NCBI GenBank assembly: GCA_003600225.1
Contig: QZFT01000067.1
Span: 124,001-188,000, forward strand
Direction: 5' to 3'
DNA from: Pseudonocardiaceae bacterium YIM PH 21723
GTDB taxonomy: Bacteria > Actinomycetota > Actinomycetes > Mycobacteriales > Pseudonocardiaceae
Length of the DNA stretch: 64,000 bases
Both the position numbers and the translations under genes were made by a program. The notes beneath the pieces were generated by a model. It was not told where the DNA came from, searched no databases, and saw nothing but the letters and a program-made list of their open reading frames with translations. Shown one piece after another: positions 29,099-36,176 of this stretch (position 1 is the stretch's first letter; the number at the start of each line of letters is the position of its first letter).

Positions 29099-30157
29099 TC
29101 AGGGAGTAACCGAGATGATCCGGTCGTCACTCGCCTGAGGGGTGCCACGCCCGTCGCGGTTCGAGGTCCCCGCCCACAACGTGCCGTCCGGCGCGGCCTT
29201 CACGTACCGCATGCGCCCGTTGCCGGTGAGGATCGACGTCGGGTTGCCCACGCCACCGTCGGCGTTGATCGGGATGCGGAACACCTTCTGCCCGCGCAGG
29301 CACGCCATGTAGATGGTGCTGCCCACGATCGCCAGGCCGCTGGGCGATGCCTGCGAGGTCGGCCAGGTCAGCAGCGGGTTGACGTACTGCGGGTTGCTGC
29401 ACGGCCCCTCACACGTCGGCCAGCCGTAGTTCTTCCCGGACTCGATGCGGTTGAGCTCGTCCAGGGAGTTGTTGCCCAGTTCCGAGGCGAACAAGCGGCT
29501 CTGCGCGTCCCAGGCGAATCCCTGCACATTGCGGTGTCCGTACGTGTAGACCAGCGAATTTGCGAACGGATTACCCGGAGCGGGCTTTCCGTCAGCCGTC
29601 ATTCGCAGGGTTTTTCCGTTCAAAGAATTGAGATCCTGGGCCCGGCTGCTGACACCCGCGTCGCCGGTGGAGGCGTACAGATATCCGTCCGGTCCGAAGG
29701 CCAGTCCACCGCCATTGTGGTACGTGTTTTTCACAATTCCGGTGACGATCGCCGTCGGTTGCCCACCGAGCTGCAACTTGGCTATGCGATTGTCCGATGC
29801 CGTCGTGTAATAGACGAACACCAGTTTGTCGGTCGCGTAGTTCGGCGACGCGGCGATGCCCAGCAGGCCGCTCTCCGCCCCGCCGGCTCCGTTCTCCAGC
29901 ACGCCGGGGATGGTCGCGGCCGTGGTGACCACGCCGCCCTTGATGGACTTGATGGCGCCGGTTCGCTCGGTCACCAACGCGGTGCCGTCTGGCAGGAAAG
30001 TGCCACCCCACGGCGTGGTCAGGTTGGTGGCCACATCGGCCATCGCACCCGTGGCGGGATGGACGGATTCCGAGGTGCCAGGACCGGCGCACGCCAGGGC
30101 GACGGCGAGACAGGACAGGACGAGTACCAGCCGATACAACCGAGATCGGACGCTCAT
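29099..30157 (-). CDS. PQQ-dependent sugar dehydrogenase, lipoprotein
   Basis: 352 aa. A lipoprotein signal (LSCLAVALACAG, lipobox Cys about residue 23) precedes a six-bladed soluble-glucose/sorbosone-dehydrogenase propeller: TTPWGGTFLPDG, TERTG, NGGGLAFGPDGYLYASTGDAG and YGHRNVQGFAW motifs bind PQQ and calcium. It oxidises sugars or related alcohols outside the membrane. It is divergent from the pqq operon 226 bp away, making it the likely main user of that cofactor. The electron acceptor is not evident. Confidence 0.9.
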   Translation of the reverse strand: MSVRSRLYRLVLVLSCLAVALACAGPGTSESVHPATGAMADVATNLTTPWGGTFLPDGTALVTERTGAIKSIKGGVVTTAATIPGVLENGAGGAESGLLGIAASPNYATDKLVFVYYTTASDNRIAKLQLGGQPTAIVTGIVKNTYHNGGGLAFGPDGYLYASTGDAGVSSRAQDLNSLNGKTLRMTADGKPAPGNPFANSLVYTYGHRNVQGFAWDAQSRLFASELGNNSLDELNRIESGKNYGWPTCEGPCSNPQYVNPLLTWPTSQASPSGLAIVGSTIYMACLRGQKVFRIPINADGGVGNPTSILTGNGRMRYVKAAPDGTLWAGTSNRDGRGTPQASDDRIISVTP

Positions 30158-30265
30158 GCGTCCTCCTTAGTGATCAACGAATCTCTGCAGGGTATACGTG
30201 ATCTTTTTCAATTAACGGTGACGCCACACTGAATAATATGCCGCCAGGTAGCCTATTGCTCTTTA

Positions 30266-30283
30266 GACCGGCCAGGGCTGGTC
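30266..30283. promoter_or_regulatory. Dyad in the pqqA/PQQ-dehydrogenase divergent region
   Basis: GACCGGCCAGGGCTGGTC is a near-perfect dyad (one mismatched pair) in the AT-rich 226-bp gap between the divergent dehydrogenase and pqqA. It is a candidate operator for coordinate control of cofactor and enzyme; no adjacent regulator gene is present. Confidence 0.4.
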
Positions 30284-30383
30284 AAAGATGGTTAATTACG
30301 TTTACCTTGGTACTGCAAACAACCCTGCGCCGCAATAAACTCGATTATTCCCTGCTGAACAACCGCCGATTGAGGTGTTCGTC

Positions 30384-30503
30384 ATGGCAGAAACCGTGAA
30401 GTCGAATCGCCGTCGCAAGCAGATCCGCCGCGAGTGGGTGCGGCCGGACTACCAGCACATCGACACGCCGATGGAAATCACCGCCTACGCCGGCAGACGA
30501 TGA
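30384..30503 (+). CDS. pqqA: PQQ precursor peptide PqqA
   Basis: 39 aa, starting MAETVKSNRRRKQIRREWVR. The conserved Glu-x3-Tyr substrate pair is E31 and Y35 in MEITAYAG near the C-terminus, the residues that are cross-linked and excised to form PQQ. The basic N-terminal part serves as leader for PqqD/PqqE. Length is longer than the about 24-residue textbook form but within known range. Its stop overlaps the pqqC ATG. Confidence 0.93.
   Translation: MAETVKSNRRRKQIRREWVRPDYQHIDTPMEITAYAGRR
30500..30502 (+). promoter_or_regulatory. ATGA coupling start of pqqC inside pqqA stop
   Basis: The pqqC ATG overlaps the pqqA TGA by two bases. This start is preferred over the upstream-open GTG at 30434, which would put 22 extra residues inside pqqA. 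Coupling would tie PqqC level to peptide translation. Confidence 0.75.
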
Positions 30504-31153
30504 ACCAGGAAGATTTCGCCACCGCACTGCGAGATCTGGGCAAGAACTACTGGGATGGCCACCCCTTTCATCACCGCCTGCACAACGGTTCCCTGAGTAA
30601 GGAGGAACTGCGCCGCTGGGCGGCGAATCGGTGGTACTACCAGTCGATCCTGTCCCGCAAGGACGCGGCGATCATCGCCAACTGCCCGGATCTCGACGTG
30701 CGCAGGCAGTGGCGGGCCCGGATCGAGTTCCACGACGACGGCGGCAGCCAACGCTGGCTGCGGCTGTGCGCGGGACTGGGCCTGTCCGAGGACGAGGTGC
30801 TCGACGAACGGCATCTGCTCCCCGGAGTGCGGTTCGCGGTCGACTCGTACCTCAACTTCGCCCGCACCCGGCCCTGGATCGAGGCGGTGGCCTCCGGGCT
30901 CACCGAACTGTTCTCCCCCGGGCTGATGCGCCGCCGGGTCGCCGACATGCGCACCCACTACCCGTGGCTGCCGGACGGCACCCTGGACTACTTCACCAAC
31001 CGGATCTCGGTGGCCGAGGGCGGCGACGCCCTGGAGATCGTGCTGCGGCACTGCGTCACCCCGGAACAACAGCGCGCCGCCCTCGCCGCTCTGTCGTTCA
31101 AGTGTGACGTGTTGTGGGCGATGCTGGACGCGATCGACCACGGCCGCAGATGA
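30500..31153 (+). CDS. pqqC: Pyrroloquinoline-quinone synthase PqqC
   Basis: 217 aa, all-helical heme-oxygenase-like fold. It catalyses the final eight-electron oxidation and ring closure to PQQ. Matching blocks include HPFHHRLHNG, RWAANRWYYQ, ISRKDAAI-like SRKDAAIIANC, and a late EIVLRHC. Somewhat shorter at both ends than proteobacterial PqqC (about 250 aa). Its stop overlaps the pqqD ATG (ATGA). Confidence 0.93.
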   Translation: MNQEDFATALRDLGKNYWDGHPFHHRLHNGSLSKEELRRWAANRWYYQSILSRKDAAIIANCPDLDVRRQWRARIEFHDDGGSQRWLRLCAGLGLSEDEVLDERHLLPGVRFAVDSYLNFARTRPWIEAVASGLTELFSPGLMRRRVADMRTHYPWLPDGTLDYFTNRISVAEGGDALEIVLRHCVTPEQQRAALAALSFKCDVLWAMLDAIDHGRR

Positions 31154-31413
31154 GACCGCGACTCCTGCCCGGAGTCCGGATCAGCTACGACGATGTCCGG
31201 GACCGGACGGTCGTGCTGTACCCGGAGGGCGTACTGATGCCCAACTCCACGGCCTGTGCCGTGCTGGTGCGCTGTGACGGGCGCACCAGCGTGGCGCAGA
31301 TCGTGGACGACCTGCGCGCGATCTACGCCGACGTGGACTCCGCCGATGTGCTGGGCCTGCTGCGCAGGCTGGCCGCCGATCAACTGCTCACCCTGGAGCC
31401 ATCCGATGGCTGA
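31150..31413 (+). CDS. pqqD: PQQ peptide chaperone PqqD
   Basis: 87 aa, winged-helix RiPP recognition element. RPRLLPGVRISYDDVRDRTV and LYPEGVLMPNSTA match the beta-hairpin start, and CDGRTSVAQIVDDL the recognition helices. PqqD holds PqqA and presents it to PqqE. Translationally coupled to pqqC upstream (ATGA) and overlapped by pqqE downstream by 8 nt. Confidence 0.93.
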   Translation: MRPRLLPGVRISYDDVRDRTVVLYPEGVLMPNSTACAVLVRCDGRTSVAQIVDDLRAIYADVDSADVLGLLRRLAADQLLTLEPSDG

Positions 31414-32479
31414 CACCGGCAGACCCTTCGGCCTGCTCGCCGAACTGACCCACCGCTGCCCGCTGCACTGCACGTACTGCTCGAACCCGGTGGAACTGCT
31501 GACCCGGGACCGGGAACTGACCACCGAGCAGTGGCAGGACACCTTCGACCAGGCCCGCAAACTGGGTGTCCTGCAGGTCCACCTGTCCGGCGGCGAACCG
31601 CTGCTGCGCCGGGACCTGCCGGAACTCGTCCGGCACGCCTCCCGGCTGGGCTGCTACGTGAACCTGGTGACCAGCGGTCTCGGCCTGACCGAGCGGCGGG
31701 CCGCCGAACTGGCCGGCTGCGGCCTGGACCACGTGCAGCTGTCGCTGCAGGACGCGTCGGAGACCGAGGCGGACCGGATGGCGGGCACCACCGCGCACCG
31801 CACCAAGCTGGCCGCCGCGCGCATCGTCCGGGACCTCGGGCTGCCGCTCACCGTGAACGTGGTGCTGCACCGGGGCAACCTGGACCGGGTGCAGGAGATC
31901 TGCCTGCTGGCGAAGGACCTGGGCGCGGCGCGGCTGGAACTGGCCAACACCCAGTACTACGGCTGGGCGCTGCGCAACCGCGCCGGGCTGCTGCCCAGCG
32001 CCGGTCAGCTGAACCGGGCCCTGGAGACGGTCCGGCAGATGCGCAGGCAGCTGGGCGAGAGCATGCAGATCGTCTACGTCACCGCGGACTACTACGAGCC
32101 GTACCCGAAGCCGTGCATGCACGGCTGGGCCGCCCGGCAGCTGACCATCGCGCCGGACGGCACGGTACTGCCCTGCCCCGCGGCCCAGGTGATCAAGGAT
32201 CTCAGCTGGCCTCGGGTGACCGACCGGTCCCTGGCCGACATCTGGTACCACTCCGAGGGCTTCAACGCCTTCCGCGGCACCGCGTGGATGTCCCCGACCT
32301 GTACGGCCTGCCCACGCAAGGAGATCGACTTCGGCGGCTGCCGCTGCCAGGCCTACCTGCTCACCGGGCGGGCGGAGGCCACCGACCCGGTGTGCGGCAA
32401 GTCGCCGGACCACCACCTGATCGAAGCCCTGGTGGCCGCACCCGGTGACGCCGAACCGGTCATGCGGGGCTACCGATGA
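31406..32479 (+). CDS. pqqE: PqqA peptide cyclase (radical SAM) PqqE
   Basis: 357 aa. The radical-SAM cluster is C18, C22 and C25 (RCPLHCTYC); the SPASM domain near the end carries TCTACPRKEIDFGGCRC and a final Cys in DPVCGK for auxiliary clusters. It forms the Glu-Tyr carbon-carbon bond in PqqA. LHLSGGEPLLRRD-like VHLSGGEPLLRRD binds SAM. ATG at 31406 overlaps the pqqD stop. Confidence 0.95.
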   Translation: MADTGRPFGLLAELTHRCPLHCTYCSNPVELLTRDRELTTEQWQDTFDQARKLGVLQVHLSGGEPLLRRDLPELVRHASRLGCYVNLVTSGLGLTERRAAELAGCGLDHVQLSLQDASETEADRMAGTTAHRTKLAAARIVRDLGLPLTVNVVLHRGNLDRVQEICLLAKDLGAARLELANTQYYGWALRNRAGLLPSAGQLNRALETVRQMRRQLGESMQIVYVTADYYEPYPKPCMHGWAARQLTIAPDGTVLPCPAAQVIKDLSWPRVTDRSLADIWYHSEGFNAFRGTAWMSPTCTACPRKEIDFGGCRCQAYLLTGRAEATDPVCGKSPDHHLIEALVAAPGDAEPVMRGYR

Positions 32480-33357
32480 GGCTGATGTTCCTGGGCACCG
32501 CGGCCGGCGGGGCGTGTCCGCAGTGGAACTGCGGCTGCCGGCTCTGCCTGTCCGGGCTGCCGCCCCGCGCGCAGGACTGCCTCGCGATCGCCGCCGGAGC
32601 GGAGTGGCTCCTGCTGAACGCCTCCCCCGACCTGACCCGGCAGCTCACCCGCTCCCCGCTGCGCCCACCGGCCGACGGGCGCGGCCTGCCGATAGCCGCG
32701 GTCCTGCTCACCGACGCCGAACTGGATCACAGCCTCGGCCTGCTGCAGCTCCGCGAGGACCCCGGCCTGCCCGTGTATGCCCCCTGCCCCGCGCTGGAGG
32801 CCCTGCGCCCGTTCCGCGAGATCCTGGCCTGTTACGGCTCCTGGACCTGGCACCCCAGCGACGAGGGCCTGCGCATCGGCCCGCTGCACATCGACACGGT
32901 GCCGCTGTCCGACAAACGGCCCCGGTACACGCCTGCGGATGCTCACATGGGCGCTTTACTCCCATCCGGTGGGAGCAAAGCGCCCATGCTCCCAACTCCC
33001 GACCCCTGGGTCGTCGGCTACCGGATCCTGGACTCCGCCAGCGGCCGGACGGTGCTCTACGCCCCGTGCTTCCGCGAGTGGACCCGCACCCTGGCGGCCG
33101 CCGTGGAGTCGGTGGACCTCGCCATCCTGGACGGGACCTTCTTCTCCACCGACGAACTCGGCCCGCACCGGCCGGACCAGAAGGTCATGGGGCACCTCCC
33201 GGTGCTGGACAGCCTGCCGCTGCTGCCCGCCAGCACCCGGGTGATCTACACGCACCTGAACAACACCAACCCGCTGCTCGACCCGCAGGCCCCGGAACAG
33301 GAGAAACTGGGCCGGGCGGAGGTCGCCGAGGATCTCACTGTGATGGACATCGGTTGA
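32476..33357 (+). CDS. pqqB: PQQ biosynthesis hydroxylase/metallo-hydrolase PqqB, with repeat-encoded insert
   Basis: 293 aa, metallo-beta-lactamase fold. The N-terminal zinc knuckle is WNCGCRLC, and the metal motif is TDAELDHSLGLLQLRE. VLYAPCFREW and the late THLNNTNPLL belong to the family. It acts on the cyclised peptide intermediate. Residues 155-172 (DAHMGALLPSGGSKAPML) are encoded entirely by a family A palindrome inserted in frame in a loop between KRPRYTPA and PTPDPWVVGYRI. Whether the protein tolerates it is unknown; the rest is intact. Order is A-C-D-E-B, not the common A-B-C-D-E. Confidence 0.92.
   Translation: MRLMFLGTAAGGACPQWNCGCRLCLSGLPPRAQDCLAIAAGAEWLLLNASPDLTRQLTRSPLRPPADGRGLPIAAVLLTDAELDHSLGLLQLREDPGLPVYAPCPALEALRPFREILACYGSWTWHPSDEGLRIGPLHIDTVPLSDKRPRYTPADAHMGALLPSGGSKAPMLPTPDPWVVGYRILDSASGRTVLYAPCFREWTRTLAAAVESVDLAILDGTFFSTDELGPHRPDQKVMGHLPVLDSLPLLPASTRVIYTHLNNTNPLLDPQAPEQEKLGRAEVAEDLTVMDIG
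32939..32993. repeat. Family A palindrome, copy 5, inside pqqB coding sequence
   Basis: The unit reads ATGCTCACATGGGCGCTTTA at the left and ends GCGCCCATGCTC at the right around an ATCCGGTGG centre. It is oriented like copies 3 and 6 and adds 54 nt, a multiple of three, without a stop. It is the only copy in this window inside a gene. Confidence 0.92.
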
Positions 33358-33394
33358 CCGGGCGAAGCCGCATTACCCATGTTGAACTGGGTGT

Positions 33395-34126
33395 ATGCAG
33401 CCGAGCGAGAAACCGACCGTGGCCTATCACCGGCCGGCGGTGGCCGAGTACCCGGAGTGGCGGCTGAGCACCAGCTGGCGCCTCGGCTACCAGGTGGCCA
33501 TTCGCACGCTGCACCCCCAACCCGGCCAGACCGTGCTGGACCTGGGCTGCGGGCCCGGCCGGATCACCCATCACCTGGCCGCCCACTACGAGGTGTCGGC
33601 GATCGGCATCGACACCTCGCTGACGATGATCAAAATGGCCCGGGAGCGCAACGCCCACCCGCAGGTGACCTACCAGCACGGCGACGGCCAGACGATCGAC
33701 CTGCCGGACGAGAGCGTGGACGCGGTGCTGTGCTGCTTCGTCTACGTGGCCATCGCCGAACGGACCGGCCTGGAGAAGCTCACCGCCGAGGCCCACCGCG
33801 TGCTGCGGCCCGGCGGCCGCTTCGTGGTGCTCGACCCGAACCCGGACAGCGCGGGCGTGCGGTTCCGGGACATGCGCAGCGGCGACCCCGGGCAGGACTA
33901 CGCCGAGGGCGAGCCGCGGCGCGCGGTGTTGTTCGCCGCCGACGGCACCGAGGTCGAGCTGTCCGACCACCACTGGCCGACCGAGGTCTACACCGGAGTA
34001 TTCCGCGCGGCGGGCTTCGAGAACCTCCAGGTCCAGGCCCCGGTACTGCCGGAGACGGTGAAGGCGAGCGGCTGGGACGCGGAGCGCGAACACCCGCCCT
34101 GCGTGATCATCAGCGGCCGTCGATGA
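33395..34126 (+). CDS. Class I SAM-dependent methyltransferase
   Basis: 243 aa. The SAM-binding motif VLDLGCGPGRIT is at about residues 48-59, with GIDTS, HGDGQTIDLPD and a late RPGGRFVVLDP supporting the fold. It starts 37 bp after pqqB on the same strand, so it may be the last gene of the pqq operon. No PQQ methyltransferase is known to me; small-molecule methylation of unknown substrate is the safe call. ATG at 33395. Confidence 0.85.
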   Translation: MQPSEKPTVAYHRPAVAEYPEWRLSTSWRLGYQVAIRTLHPQPGQTVLDLGCGPGRITHHLAAHYEVSAIGIDTSLTMIKMARERNAHPQVTYQHGDGQTIDLPDESVDAVLCCFVYVAIAERTGLEKLTAEAHRVLRPGGRFVVLDPNPDSAGVRFRDMRSGDPGQDYAEGEPRRAVLFAADGTEVELSDHHWPTEVYTGVFRAAGFENLQVQAPVLPETVKASGWDAEREHPPCVIISGRR

Positions 34127-34468
34127 TCACTACGGTTTGATGTAGGTCACAACACGATGGGGTAACTCCGATGATCCCTATCGAAGCGTAGGACGACACC
34201 CCATCACCGAGGGCAACAGCCCAAAAATCGCCGCCCGCCCGCCCTGTGATCACGAAAACCACAGGTCAAAGCCGGTTTTACACACCTAGTACCCCCGGTC
34301 GGACTCGAACCGACACTTGGACCCTTTTAAGGGGCCTGCCTCTGCCGATTGGGCTACGGGGGCAGCGGGAAAACTCTAAGGGGATTCGGGGGATTTCGGG
34401 AGTCATCTGGCGAAAATGATCGCCATCTCACCGTTCACACCCGTGCCGGTAAGCAAACTGTGATCATG
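34127..34468. other. Intergenic region, 342 bp, with an unusual tRNA
   Basis: Between the methyltransferase and ATP-grasp genes, whose 3-prime ends face each other. The only feature I can support is the tRNA-like gene at 34290-34363. The 34141-34280 part shows no ORF, hairpin or known repeat. Confidence 0.55.
34290..34363 (-). tRNA. tRNA-like gene, apparent anticodon UAA, class I variable loop
   Basis: A cloverleaf folds on the minus strand: acceptor GCCCCCG (34357-34363) with CGGGGGT (34291-34297), leaving a G1-U72 wobble; D-arm with GG; anticodon stem GGCCC/GGGTC around loop CTTAAAA; 5-nt variable loop CAAGT; T-stem GTCGG/CCGAC with loop TTCGAGT. The anticodon reads TAA, expected for leucine UUA, yet leucine tRNAs have a long class II variable arm, absent here. 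CCA is not encoded. Amino acid identity is therefore uncertain; it could be a diverged or specialised tRNA. Confidence 0.65.
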
Positions 34469-35683
34469 TCAGGGTGAATGGGGTTGCAATCCGGCGACCG
34501 AGGACAACTCGGCGAATCGGCGCGCGACCCAGTCGAACACGGCGTCGGACACCGCAGAGCCGCCCGCCCGCTGCTCGAACCACAACCAGTCACAGTTCGT
34601 GTTTACCTCAAGGAAGACCGGCTCGCCGCGCACCATGAGCAAATCGAAGGCGGCCACCGACAGCCCCCAGCTCCTGGCGAGGGCCAGCAACCGCCGGGCC
34701 AGGTCGTCCGGCACCTCGGTCGGCGTGACGTCCACGGCTTCCGGATCGACCCACAGCTGGGCCGGATCCCGCTTGTCGACCCGGTAACCGATCACCTGGC
34801 CGTCCACCACGAACACCCGCAGCTCGTACTCGGCCTGCAGGTACTGCTGCACGATGACCGGCGCCGGCTCGGGCACGTCGGCGGAGCGATTGGTGTCCAG
34901 CGGACGCGGGAACAGCCCGTACATGGCGCCCGGGCTGGGCTCCAGGATGTGGTGGCCGGCGGTCTTCACGATGCACGGCCCGCCACCGGGCCGGTTCCGG
35001 CCCGGCCGGGTGGTGACCGCGGTGCGCGGCACCTTGAGACCGACGCGCACGGCGTCGGAAAGCTGGGTCAGCCTGCCGAGCTCACGGCCCTGCTCGTTCA
35101 CGTGGGCCCAGTCCCGGCGACCGGAGAGCCAGCCGCTGACCGCGCGCCACTGGTCGACGGCGTAGGCGCCGCTGACATTGCGCGGGTCCACCGGCAGCGC
35201 GGTGAGGTCGAAATGCCGCTGCCAGACCAGCAGCGGCCGCAGCAGCCACTGGTCGAGTTCGATCAGCGGGGTGTCGGTGTGCACGGTGAGCGCGATGTCG
35301 ACGCACCGGTCCGCGTCGATGCGGACCATGCGGATCTCGCGCTCCGCCAAGGCCAGGGAGAGCTCGTTCATCTCCATGTCGGCGGCCCTGGCCAGTACCA
35401 GGACGCAGGGAATGGGTTCGCCGTGCAGCGGAGCCAGGTCGAGTTGATGCACCCGTTCCTGGAAGTCCAGGCAGACATCGCTGGCCCGGTAGAAGTAGTC
35501 CTGCCCCTGCAACAGCAGCGGCGCCTTGCGCGCGATGCTGGGTTTGATCTGCGTTGGAGGCGGCTGACTCGGCGGCGCCGAAGCGCCGCCGAACCGCTCG
35601 TCTGATGGCTCGGACCGTGCAAGGCGATCCGAGTTGTCACTGGGTTGCCCTGGCCCGTCCGGCCGCAGCCCAGCATCTGTCAT
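34469..35683 (-). CDS. ATP-grasp enzyme of RiPP-maturase/glutathione-synthetase type
   Basis: 404 aa. A variable, hydrophilic first 50 residues precede a pre-ATP-grasp domain (about 80-200) and the ATP-grasp core (about 210-390): CIVKTAGHHI, VIVQQYLQAEYELRVFVVDG, VIGYRVDKRD, then AAFDLLMVRGEPVFLEVNTN with the metal-binding E-x-N. The end NCDWLWFEQRAGG, rather than plain NPxG, resembles ATP-grasp peptide maturases that form amide or ester links. It starts 3 nt after the stop of a 44-aa peptide gene, which makes that peptide the prime candidate substrate or partner. Start ATG 35681-35683. Confidence 0.75.
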   Translation of the reverse strand: MTDAGLRPDGPGQPSDNSDRLARSEPSDERFGGASAPPSQPPPTQIKPSIARKAPLLLQGQDYFYRASDVCLDFQERVHQLDLAPLHGEPIPCVLVLARAADMEMNELSLALAEREIRMVRIDADRCVDIALTVHTDTPLIELDQWLLRPLLVWQRHFDLTALPVDPRNVSGAYAVDQWRAVSGWLSGRRDWAHVNEQGRELGRLTQLSDAVRVGLKVPRTAVTTRPGRNRPGGGPCIVKTAGHHILEPSPGAMYGLFPRPLDTNRSADVPEPAPVIVQQYLQAEYELRVFVVDGQVIGYRVDKRDPAQLWVDPEAVDVTPTEVPDDLARRLLALARSWGLSVAAFDLLMVRGEPVFLEVNTNCDWLWFEQRAGGSAVSDAVFDWVARRFAELSSVAGLQPHSP

Positions 35684-35686
35684 GAC

Positions 35687-35821
35687 TCAGTCGTCCTTCT
35701 TGCGAAGTTTTTTCCGAGCCTTCGCGTATTCCACTGCATAGTCAGCAAGCTCTCCTTCGGTGAGCTCACCCTTGCGGATCAGGACGGCGAGATCCTTGAT
35801 CGACATGCCTTTTATGGACAT
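35687..35821 (-). CDS. 44-residue peptide coupled to ATP-grasp gene
   Basis: Starts MSIKGMSIKDLAVLIRKGEL and ends in a Lys/Arg-rich helix and KKDD (AKARKKLRKKDD). It is highly charged, probably helical, with no Cys, Ser or Thr after residue 21. A GAGGTGA ribosome-binding site lies 7 nt upstream of the ATG, and the ATP-grasp gene begins 3 nt after the stop, so translation is probably coupled. It could be a precursor peptide, a small regulatory subunit or an adaptor; I do not recognise the family. Confidence 0.65.
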   Translation of the reverse strand: MSIKGMSIKDLAVLIRKGELTEGELADYAVEYAKARKKLRKKDD

Positions 35822-36176
35822 ACGGCGTTCACCTCGTCTCCCCGTAAGGCTTCACGCGTATTGCAGATGCGCAGCCGAGTGTTCTGCGCACCGAATATTC
35901 AGTCTTGGTAACGAAATGGGAACGTCACCTGTGCGAGTGACCGGTGACATCAGCTGGTCCATCGGCAGTAACCGGCGGCTACCAGCTGCACACCTGTTGC
36001 CTCCACCACTTAACCACAGGGTGAACGGACAGCGCCACTTGGAGTGTTTGCCAGAATGCGGAAACTATGGCGCATTTACCGTATCGTTAGCAAATTCGTC
36101 CTGGGGAAACGTAAACGCGGCAACTCAAAGTAGTCGGTAACTGTTTCTGACTACTTTGAGTTGCCGCGTCAAATAC
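35822..36176. other. Intergenic region, 355 bp
   Basis: Holds the promoter of the peptide/ATP-grasp pair and the terminator of ndh at its far end (36115-36169). A weak dyad, CAGCTGGT (35951-35958) with ACCAGCTG (35984-35991), is present. No convincing gene in the rest. Confidence 0.5.
36115..36169. terminator. Long perfect terminator hairpin after ndh
   Basis: Perfect 21-bp arms (36115-36135 and 36149-36169) starting ACGCGGCAACTCAAAGTAGT with a 13-nt loop, placed 7 bp beyond the NDH-2 stop. Confidence 0.85.

Noticed and set aside
32881-33010. pqqB as a pseudogene due to the palindrome
   Set aside because: The insertion is a multiple of three, has no stop, and both flanks keep family motifs, so the gene is called intact.
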